Assembly (NCBI GenBank): GCA_003952965.2
Contig: CM025852.1
Coordinates: 10,756,764-10,820,763, forward strand
Source of the DNA: Morella rubra
Taxonomy: Eukaryota; Streptophyta; Magnoliopsida; Fagales; Myricaceae
Reading direction: 5' to 3'
Length of the DNA: 64,000 nt
A model generated the notes under the pieces. It worked only from the letters and a program-made list of their open reading frames with translations, was not told the DNA's origin and did no database searches. The first letter of the stretch is position 1. Every line of letters begins with the position of its first letter. Shown here one piece after another: positions 56,022-64,000 of the stretch. The position numbers were made by a program, and so were the translations under genes.

Positions 56022-58274
56022 ATGTCGCCCTCAGTATCGTGTCCGGTTGTTGGGTCCACTCCGGATTCTGAGACAGTGGGGTCAATGGGTGGAGGTGATG
56101 TAAGTGGACGACCACCACGCCCTGAACCCAAAAAAAGGAAAAACTCAAACCCTTCTGATGTATGGCTGCACTACACCAAGGTACCTAACTCTGATCCACC
56201 TAAAGCAAAATGTAATTATTGTAAAAAAAGATTTTATGGCTCATCACAAGAATGGACATCGGGGTTATGGCAACATCACAACATTTGTCCATATTTCAAG
56301 AGAAAGAAGGGGGGTCAGTTAGATGTTGGGTAGATGTTTTTGACTCACGATGTTGAGAAGTCAACGGGGTCTGATGTTGGAACGATGGGGGTGACACGTA
56401 AGTTTTGTGAGAAGACTATTAAAGATCTGATTGCTAGGATGATAATTATCGATGAGATGCCTTTTATTGTAGTTCAGAAACATAGATTTAGGGATTTAAT
56501 TCATTATCTGGAGCCTAGATTTAAAATGTCATCTAGGATAACAATTATGAGACTTTGCATGAAACTTTATTTAAAGGAGAAGGAGAAGTTGAAGCATCTG
56601 ATTCGAACGAATGGGTATAGAGTGTCTTTTACCACAGATACTTGGACATCGATTCAAAATTTTAATTATATGTGTGTGATTGACACTTCATCGATGCTAA
56701 TTGGACCTTGCAGAAGAGAATTTTGTCTTTTAGGAGGGTGCAAGATCATAAGGGGTTAGTATTGCTAAGGAAATAGAAGATTGTATGAATGACTGGGGGA
56801 TACAAAAGATCCTTACAATAACAGTTGACAATGCCTCCTCTAATGACACTGCCATTGACCATTTAAAGAGGAGGCAATTGCAAAAAGATACTCTAATGTA
56901 GGGAGGATTGTTTGTGGCCATAAATTCCTACACTTGAGATGTTGTGCACATATTTTGAATTTGATTGTGTCTGAGGGGATGAAAGAGGTTGATAATCAAT
57001 TCTAAGGTTCGGAATATGATAAGTATGTTAAATCATCACCCCAAAGGTTAGACAAGTTTAAAGAATGTGTGCAGCTTTAAAGAGATTGCATTACTCAATT
57101 TGCACTCTTGATGTTACCACTCGTTGGACTCAACTTATTATGTTGATGTTACCACTCGTTGGAACTCAACTTATTTGATGTTGAATGTGGCTTTGAAGTA
57201 TCGAGAGGGATTTGAGTTGATGTTGGATGAGGATGGGCATTTTATATTGTATTTGGTCGAAGAGGGGCATGGGACAGAGGATTAGGCCCCTCCCACACTC
57301 AAGGATTGGGAGCACATCCGTCACTTTGTAAAATTCTTGAAGTTATTTTATGAAGTAACAATAAGAATGTCGTGATCAAATGTGTCTACAGCTAATGTCT
57401 ACTTGGAGGAGTTGGCTGAGATACATAGCCATTTGGATAGTATTCTTCTAGTAATGATACTTTGCTTAAAGAGATGACATCCCGCATGAAAACGAAGTAT
57501 GACAAGTATTGGGGTGATTTGATGATAGTGAATAGACTTTTATTTGTTGCATTTATTTGTTGCAGCATTGCTTGATCCAAGAAACAAGATGGTTGTATTG
57601 ATTATTGGTTTAAGAAAGTAATGGGAGAAGCGGAAGGCGAAGTTATGGCATTGCATGTGAAGGGTACTTTAGAACGGTTGTTTACGGAATATAACAATGA
57701 CAGCCATGGTAGTGTCAAGGAGGTGGGTGACAGTGATAGTGTGACTATGGGGGATAATGAGGATTGGGATGAGTTTGATCTTGTAAGGGCTGCTAGCCAA
57801 ATTTCAGACCCCAAATCTAAGGTGGAAAGATATTTATCAGAGTCAGTTGATTCAAAGGCTCCTTCATTTAAAATTTTGCTTTGGTGGAACGTTAACTCTC
57901 ATAAGTATCCTATCCTTGCCCGCATAGCTCGAGACGTGTTGGCAATTCCTATTACCACTGTACCTTCTGAGTCAGTATTTAGCATTAGAGGTCGGATATT
58001 GGATCCCTTTCGGAGTTCATTGGCCCCAAAAACTGCAGAAGGTCTCATTTGTGCTCAAAATTGGATGAGATGCGACCCTATTATGGAGGAGGAGGACATG
58101 ACTTCTAATAAGACAGAAGATCCACAAACTTATACGATTGACTCGGGTAATTTTATTTCTGCTTTTGTTAGTTTATTAGTTTGAATAATATTTTTTATTT
58201 TATAAATTATAACTTGGTGTATTTAAATATATTGTGTAGAGTTACCCATCTTGGCGACGGAGATCGAGGAGTAG
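56022..58274 (+). pseudogene. hAT-2 transposase, broken
   Basis: Same protein family as hAT-1. The coding exon follows an acceptor at 55965; the first ATG in the good frame is 56022 (MSPSVSCPVVGS). A BED zinc finger follows (VWLHYTKV…CNYCKKRF…HHNICP), then FTTDTWTSIQNFNY, TVDNASSNDTA, RCCAHILNLIVSEG, and an open C-terminal block 57621-58184 with YPILARIARDVLAIPITTVP and SESVFS. Lesions include TAG at 56331-56333, frameshifts near 56690, 56757 and between 56880 and 57060, and a 35-bp tandem duplication at 57108-57176. The last exon is 58240-58274 (ELPILATEIEE-stop) after an intron at 58147-58239. Confidence 0.85.
58147..58239 (+). other. hAT-2 transposase last intron (93 bp)
   Basis: It starts GTAATT, ends TTGTGTAG and splits the codon after Asp-Ser, the same place as the intron at 3657-3746 in hAT-1. 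Confidence 0.75.
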
Positions 58275-58693
58275 GGATTTTGAAGGAGTTACCCATCTTT
58301 ACGATGTTCTTACAGTTACTTCTCTAAGTTTATTATTTTGGATTTTATTGGTTGAGACTTTAGATTCTCATCTTCTTATGATGTTCTTTAAGTTTATTGA
58401 TTTTGGATTTTATTAGTTTGGACTTTAAATTCTCATCTTATCTTTTAAGATGATCTTTAATTTTATTGATTTTGGATTTAATTAGTTTAGATTTTAATGA
58501 TATGTGATTAATGGACCAAAAAAAAATAAAAAAAAATACATTGGGCCAAGTGCGTAAAATGCTAAAAAAAAAGCCCAATATAAATGTAGGATAACCGGAA
58601 ACCGCTACCGCTAAAACCGCTACCGCTAAGGCCGTTTTTGCCCTTAACGGTGTAAGGTGTAGGTGGCAATTACACCGGGGTTGAACAGCTCTA
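58275..58693. other. hAT-2 3' spacer and right subterminal region
   Basis: A short degenerate repeat (tttattgattttggattttattagtttggactt) occurs three times between 58330 and 58500. ACCGCTACCGCTA words lie at 58600-58640, then the terminus. Confidence 0.65.
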
Positions 58694-58701
58694 CTCCAAA
58701 T
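58694..58701. repeat. hAT-2 target duplication, right copy
   Basis: CTCCAAAT directly after the terminal GCTCTA; seven of eight bases match the left copy. Confidence 0.8.
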
Positions 58702-60198
58702 CTCAATACTCGTTTTTTTTACTTGTCTACGATTACTCAGCGGTGCCGGAATAATATTGATGCTCTTCGCAATGCAGATGGGGTATGGTTACATGAGCGG
58801 GATCAAATTGGAAGCCACATAGAGGGGTATTTTCGCAATCTATTCTCCTCTAGCAATCCTTGCTTCCCTGCACATTTGGTTGGTTTACTTCCACGTGTTA
58901 TTACGGATGAGGATAATACTCTCATTTGCCGTGACCCAGATGATGCTGAAATATGGGCCATAGTTTGTAGCATTGGGGGCATGAAAGTGCCTGGACCAGA
59001 TGGGTTCACTGCAACCTTCTATCATAGATACTGGTCGGTAGTCAAACAAGATGTTCTTGGGCTGGTTCGGTCCCTTTTCAGAAATGGTTATTTATTAAAA
59101 TAGTTAGACCATTCCCACATTGCCCTTATTCCGAAGGTGGATCACCTGGAAAGAATTGAGCAATTTCGCCCCATTAGCCTCTGCAATGCCTAAGCTTGTA
59201 TCCCAAGATCAAAACGCCTTTGTTCCTTTAAAGGCAAATTCAGGATAATATCATCCTAGTGCAGGAGCTGATGTTGACGTTACGCAGGAAAACAGGACAT
59301 GGTGGGCTTCTAGTGCTCGAGGTTGATACGGAGAAAACTTATGACAAAGTAGAACGGTCTTTTCTATTGGCGGTTCTCCGACAATTTGGTTTTTGTGGAA
59401 AATGGTGTCACTGGATTAATCAGTACATATCTACGGTTTCCCTGTCCATATCGTTGAATGGGTTGCCATTTGGGCATTTCAATCCTTCTCGGGGCCTACG
59501 ATAAGGGGATCCTTTGTCCCCATTCCTTTTGGTGCTAATTACGGAAGTCCTCACAAAACTCATTCATCGGGAGGAAGCACGTGACTCTATCCATGGCATT
59601 ACAATAGTGAGGTCAGCTCCTCCAATTACTAATTTATTATTTGCTGATGATGTTATGTTGCTCTGTCGAGCTAATTTAGGTGACGCGCATTCATTGCATC
59701 ACTGTCTACATACCTATGCGGGATGGTCGGGCCAAGTGGTTAATCTTCACAAATCTTTTATTCATTTTAGCCGGAATATGAGACGAGCAAAAAGCCGCGA
59801 TTTCAAATCTTTTCAGATTACAATCTGGCCGGGAAGAGGGCAATTATCTAGGTCTGCCCTTGTGTGTCCCAAAGTCTAGATCCCATGCTTGTAAAGCTAT
59901 TCAGGACAAAGTTGATCAACGACTGTCAAGTTGGAAGGCGCGTACTCTTTCCCTAGCCGGGCGCACGATTCTTCTTCAATCTGTGGCTTCAGCTATACCT
60001 TCCCATTTCATGTCTGTGCACCTCCTTCCTTTGTCGATATCTAGGCGTATTGATACTCGTTTCAAGAACTTTTGGTGGGGGTTCGATGCTATCAACCGTC
60101 GTTATCATCCCAAGAGTTGGGCACTTGGGCTAGTATTTGTTCCCCGAAGGATCAAGGGGGTCTTGGGTTACGAAGAATGGAGGACTTTAATCCGGTGA
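58694..60198 (+). pseudogene. LINE-2 ORF2 reverse transcriptase
   Basis: It starts LNTRFFYLSTITQRCRNN and continues with KVPGPDGFTATFYHRYW, TEKTYDKVERSFL, NPSRGLR-stop-GDPLSPFL, LLFADDVMLLCRA and AGRTILLQSVASAIPSHFM, the normal order of RT blocks. The catalytic FADD is present. A stop at 59101, a stop at about 59502 (expected RQGDP), a missing stretch near 59190 and a frame change near 59860 break it. Confidence 0.85.
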
Positions 60199-61654
60199 TG
60201 GTAGCAAAATTGGGGAGGAAGTTGATGTGCAACCCGCCCTACCTTTGGGTTCAAGCTATTGCTGCCAAATATTGCAAAGGTCGCAATTTTCTTAAAGCTC
60301 CCTTAGGCCACAATCCTTCTTGGTTTTGGCAAAGTTTGATTAAGACTAAGGCAATCATTGGCGCCGCTGGCTTTTGTTGGGGTGTCAAGGATGGGGTGCG
60401 ACTTAATATCTGGTGTGACCCTTGGGTTCCGGATCTTCCGGGTTTTGTTCCTAAACTGAAAACTGGTACGCTGGTGGATCGCCATATTAATTATGTAAGA
60501 GATTTGATTGATGAGGACACCCATGAATGGAAGGAAAATGTGATTCGGGATCTCTTTGATGACTCTTCTTCTGAGGCGATATTGAGTATTCCTCTTCCTC
60601 CGGCTCGGTTGGTAGACACCCCTCTTTGGATCCACTCCCCTTCTGGGTCTTATCCCGTTAAAGATGCTTATCTCTACTGTCAGAAGCAAAAACACCATGG
60701 TACGGGTGACCTTACAGCAGCTGAATGGCGAAAAATCTGGAAGCTTAAAGTTGAACACAGGCTCAAGCTCCTTTTGTGGAAGCTGGCAGCTGAGGCTCTT
60801 CCTCTTCATGGCCGCATTCATCAGGAGATATTTGATCATGAACTGCCCCTTGCCAGCTGCCCTTTATGCTATCTATCGGTAGAAACTAGGGAACACCTAT
60901 TCCTTGGGTGCTCTTTGAGTCGAATTTTGTGGCGACAAGGGCCCTGGCCTTTTCTTGCTGAGCAGTTTTTGTCTCAACCTTTTCACTTTTGGCTTAAAAC
61001 TATTCTTAATGAGTCTCATCTCCCTTTGATCTTGAGGCAACACTGGCGCCCTTTTATGCTCTCGGTTGTTATTATTTTAGACACCATTTGGATGGTGCGA
61101 AATCAACGTACCCATGGAGGAAAGGAAACAAATGTAGAGGCTTCCATTCGGGAGGTCCACTCGCAATATGCTGCTCATCTAGAAGCGTGGCATTGTGACC
61201 CTCTCAGGCAAGTGTGTTCATGGCAGCCCCCTCATGCTGTTGCTTTGAAAGTAAATTTTGATGTTGCAGTAAAACACTCCATTCTGGTGGCAACAGCTAT
61301 TTGTAGGGAAGATAAGGGTGGTATTTTGAAAATGCGTTTCTGTCACAGGCGTGGAACTAATCCTTTGAAGGGAGAAGCTCTTGCAGCGCGCCTAGCTTTT
61401 TCACTTGCAGATGCTTTTCCGGGCAAAGTTATTTATGTGGAGGGTGATTCGCAGATTCTTATTAATCAAGTGTTGGCAACACATCTCAGTCCAGATTGGG
61501 CTATTGAAGGGGAAGTTGTAACTATTCGTAAGCTTTTGGATAATCATGCTTACTGGAAGCTTGTATTGACTCCTAGGGAAGGGAATTGGCTCTTAGCTTA
61601 AGATAGCTTGATGTTGTTGTTGGGGAGTTGTTGTTGGCAGGTTCCCAATGAGAT
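60072..61654 (+). pseudogene. LINE-2 ORF2 C-terminal part: zf-RVT and RNase H
   Basis: An uninterrupted frame of 509 codons to 61601. It holds WCDPWVPDLPGF, HSPSGSYPVKDAYLYCQKQ, zf-RVT (CPLCYLSVETREHLFLGCS, Cys/His intact), and an RNase H-like domain from LKVNFDVAVKHSIL through GEALAARLAF and VYVEGDSQILINQ-like motifs to the end. At 61599-61601 TAA follows LLA, where related elements continue HNVA. LINE-3 cuts the rest. Confidence 0.85.
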
Positions 61655-61666
61655 TTTTTTTTTTTC
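61655..61666 (-). repeat. LINE-3 poly(A) tail
   Basis: A run of T on plus, the end of the minus-strand LINE. It joins LINE-2 at 61654 directly. Confidence 0.75.
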
Positions 61667-61702
61667 TAATCAAATATATAATCAACCCCACCAAAAACAA
61701 AG

Positions 61703-62374
61703 TCAAGGAGGGGGAGGAGGATTGTCAGAACACAAAATATCAAATGGGATACAACGAGAAGGAATAGATCCTTCCAAATTTTCAGAAACAGCCCATTTGG
61801 CCACATTGTGAGCTAATAAGTTCGCCCCTCGCCGAACGTGGGAAAATGACCAGCTTACATGATCTTCCATAAGAGCTTTAATATCGCGGATAATAGGAGC
61901 AATGGACCAGTCCGGGGAATACGCCGAAAGGCTGAGAGCACTGCAGACTTGTAAGTTATCTCCCTCAAACACAACCAGAGGATAAGAAAGAAGGCAAACC
62001 TCCTGAACAGCGAAAAGAGCTGCTCGGGCCTCTCCCACAAGGGGAGTACCGGGAGGCGATCTCTTTGTCCACGCAAAGAGTAGCAAGCCATCACTGTTGC
62101 GACAGACAACAGCTAACATCGAACAATCGGATCTGATGGCAACATCAAAATTGACTTTCCAGAAATTACAGCAGGGAGGAGACCACACAGCAGGCACGGC
62201 AGAGGGCTTAGCAGACCAAGCAAGAGAATGCTCCAAATAGAGCTTATGAATACGCCGAATGATGGTCCCAATATCATCCCTCTTTCCCTGATGAATGATT
62301 CGGTTACGAGAAAACCAAATAACATCCATAAGGATAGCCCCATACCGAATAAGATGATCGGCTTGATCTTCCAA
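61703..62374 (-). pseudogene. LINE-3 RNase H domain
   Basis: Reads MDVIWFSRNRIIHQGKRDD, FWKVNFDVAIRSDCSMLAVV, GEARAALFAVQEVCLL, FEGDNLQVCSALSLS and RRGANLLAHNVAKWA, ending near the poly(A) side. The Asp, Glu and Asp expected for RNase H catalysis are present in the first three motifs. The domain is open for 223 codons. Confidence 0.85.
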
Positions 62375-62479
62375 AAACCCAAGGAGGGCAACCGGATCTA
62401 ACAGAGCAGAAATCCAATCTAGAATAGTGCGACCAACAAACCTTGACGTCTGTAAACCCCAAGGAGACTCTCGCCAGGC

Positions 62480-63190
62480 TAAAACAGCTTAGGGGCAATA
62501 GAAGAAAATATGTTCAATGGATTCCTCTTCTAATTCACAAAAAACACAAAGCAAATTGGCAGGACTCATAGGAAGAGTACGGACGAAGAGCAGCTTTGCA
62601 AGGCAATATATTGGAAGCAACCTTCCAGATAAACATCTGGAGTCTATCTTGCAAATTCAGAGTCCAAATAGTCCTCTAGAGTGAAGTCGACGTCGCATGC
62701 AAGGGAGAAGGAGGGTTATCATCAAATAAAGTATAGGCAGATTTAAGCGTGAAAGTACCTTTGGAATCCAAAAACCAAATAATGCTATCAGGAGGAGTGA
62801 CCGGCAGATGAATACCAAGTATAATATCAGCATCATGTGGACAAAAAACAAGCCGAACCTTGTCCACATCCCAAGAACTAGTACCAGGAAGAATAAATCC
62901 ACCACTTTAGAATAATCATCGAGAGGAAGGGAAGGATCGCGCGGGAGGGGAATGAACCGATCCCTGTGGGGAAGCCAAGGGTCCAGCTAGGTCCGCACTG
63001 CATTACCAGAGGAGATCTGGAAACAACAGCCCTTGCGAAAATAATCACTCAATTGTTCAATTCCCTACCAAACCCACGAGGGAGAGGCCACACGTGTAGA
63101 ATCCCATACAAATTGGGAGGACAAGTATTTAGCTTCTGAGGGCCACAATCCATGGAGCAGCCGAATCCGAGTGGATAGCCCAAGCTAATT
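62480..63190 (-). pseudogene. LINE-3 linker and zf-RVT remnant
   Basis: Pieces such as TLKSAYTLFDDNPPSP (62676-62867) and the Trp-rich connection are recognisable as the region between reverse transcriptase and RNase H, but the frame changes several times and the zinc-binding motif is only partly readable. Confidence 0.6.
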
Positions 63191-64000
63191 TCAACACCAA
63201 GGCTCTGTTAATATTCCACATGGGTCGAAGACCAAGCCCCCTTCAGATTTGGAAAGGCAGATAGACGACCAAGATTTAGGAGTCCAATTATGCCTCTTAT
63301 CAGCCTTGAAGCCCCACCAAAATCTCATAAATAGAGAATCAATTTGCGAGCACACAGATTTGGGAAGAAGATAATGGGACATGGTATAAATAGGAAGGGC
63401 AGAAGCAACAGATCGAATCAAAATCGTACGCCCCGCTTGCGAAAGGAGTTTCGCCTTCCAACCTTCTACACAGTTTTTAACCTTCGCCACTAGATCAGAG
63501 AAAATCTGCCTTTTATTAGGGCCAATAATAACAGGAACACCCAAATGCTTGCCCAGGCTACCAGAATTCCTTAGATTCAAAATACCACAAATATCATGCT
63601 TAGTATCATTCCGAGTATTTTTACTGAAACTAACAGAAGACTTACGAACGTTGAGGCGCTGACCAGACCAACCACCATACTTAATCAAACATGCATCACC
63701 GCTTGAGCTTCCCCAACTGTGGCCTGGGTAAATAATAAGAGATCATCCGCGAAGAGAAGATGGGTAATAGGTGGGGCGTCACGAGCGATGGAAACGCCAT
63801 GAATGAGGCGATTAGCTTCAGTTGTCATAAGGAGGTGGGAGAGAACCTCAGATCTAATAATGAAGAGGAAAGGCGCCATCGGATCGCCTTGACGCAATCC
63901 TCGAGAAGGACGAATAAAACCAAAAGAGGTACCATTCAAAAGTATAGAGCAAGAAGCTGAAGATAAACATTGCTCAACCCATCCAATAAAACAAGGATCA
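63191..64000 (-). pseudogene. LINE-3 reverse transcriptase part
   Basis: The minus-strand reading has GFIRPSRGLRQGDPMAPFLF, ITHLLFADDLLLFTQA with the catalytic FADD, GGWSGQRLNVRKSSVSFSKN and AGRTILIRSVASALPIYTMS, followed by FMRFWWGFKADKRHNW. The frame breaks near 63685 (MHV-stop) and near 63200. The 5' part is beyond the window edge. Confidence 0.85.

Larger units (their letters stand above)
54809..58693 (+). mobile_element. hAT-2: second RICESLEEPER-type hAT, defective
   Basis: The ends read TATGGCTGTTCAG (left) and, on the minus strand, TAGAGCTGTTCAA (right). The flanking octamers CTCCGAAT (54801-54808) and CTCCAAAT (58694-58701) differ at one base. The element has GC-rich subterminal motifs (GCCGGTG and CACCGGC left; ACCGCTACCGCTA right), a 154-bp tandem repeat block near the 5' end, and a decayed transposase related to that of hAT-1. 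It lies in the LINE-2 coding sequence. The mismatch in the target copies and the larger number of lesions suggest it is older than hAT-1. Confidence 0.88.
54340..61654 (+). mobile_element. L1-type LINE-2, 5'-truncated, split by hAT-2
   Basis: Plant L1 ORF2 in two segments, 54340-54808 and 58702-61654, separated by a hAT. The 5' part starts near the end of the endonuclease (YSDHNPRPFRFKAF). Reverse transcriptase, zf-RVT and RNase H follow. The 3' end is cut at 61654 by the T run of LINE-3 on the other strand. Joining the segments after removing hAT-2 and one target copy gives RTPN-LNTRFF in one frame. Confidence 0.85.
61655..64000 (-). mobile_element. L1-type LINE-3, minus strand, runs off the window
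   Basis: The 3' end of a third L1 element on the minus strand. Its tail is the T run at 61655-61666 and its body continues past 64000. In minus-strand order it has reverse transcriptase (63939 to about 63190), a linker and zf-RVT remnant (about 62910-62480), and RNase H (62374-61703). Its tail is inserted into the end of LINE-2, so LINE-3 is the younger of the two. Several stops and shifts lie between the blocks. Confidence 0.85.

Noticed and set aside
60303-60839. 178-codon minus-strand frame
   Set aside because: It lies opposite the uninterrupted LINE-2 C-terminal frame and has no domain.

Overview
This is nuclear DNA from a seed plant, almost certainly a eudicot. It is AT-rich, its introns are plant-type GT-AG with T-rich acceptors, and it carries plant lineages of transposons: RICESLEEPER-type hAT, CACTA/En-Spm, Reina-like chromovirus, SIRE-type Copia, TRIM, MULE MITEs, and L1 LINEs with a C-terminal RNase H. 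Species cannot be told from the sequence. Most of the window is a layered transposon graveyard. Only one host gene looks whole: a one-exon, cysteine- and serine-rich protein on the minus strand at 29037-29732.

Layout. 1-11432: the 3' part of an L1-type LINE (plus strand) carrying two insertions with exact target duplications: a 4.97-kb hAT (159-5124, 8-bp TSD) and a 5.3-kb chromovirus fossil (5307-10635, 5-bp TSD). Removing both restores one open LINE frame. 11433-18480: mostly gene-free, with repeats and a truncated gamma-glutamylcyclotransferase-like gene start (16195-16338, minus). 18480-23320: CACTA-like debris, a 1.2-kb LTR-like repeat (R1, copy 1), and a CACTA element end with many TTCGAAC motifs plus a plant transposon protein gene on the minus strand. 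23320-28500: MITE-like inverted repeats, a hairpin, and the second copy of a segment also seen at 12.06-12.96 kb. 28500-30700: the host gene and its flanks. 30700-36830: a MITE, a CACTA-type terminus, and scattered minus-strand exon-like pieces of a decayed host gene. 36832-41652: R1 copy 2, split by a 3.6-kb insertion of LTR-type sequence. 42020-45670: a candidate exon 1 of a plastid-targeted protein, a SIRE gag fossil, a CACTA TNP2 fragment and a 1.2-kb DNA transposon with a 3-bp TSD. 45850-48590: two antisense SIRE-like LTR pieces. 48830-54300: CACTA ORF1 pieces, a complete MULE MITE (9-bp TSD), a structurally complete TRIM (5-bp TSD) and the end of a second CACTA. 54340-61654: a second L1 LINE split by a second hAT (54809-58693). 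61655-64000: a third L1 LINE on the minus strand, tail-to-tail with the second.

The genes do not form a pathway. The signals that tie the window together are repeated insertion of hATs into LINE coding sequence and shared CACTA subterminal motifs. I found no convincing new cellular system. The best leads are the intron present in one hAT transposase and absent from its relative, the distinct subterminal motif arrays of the two hATs and of the CACTA family, and the uncharacterised host gene at 29 kb.
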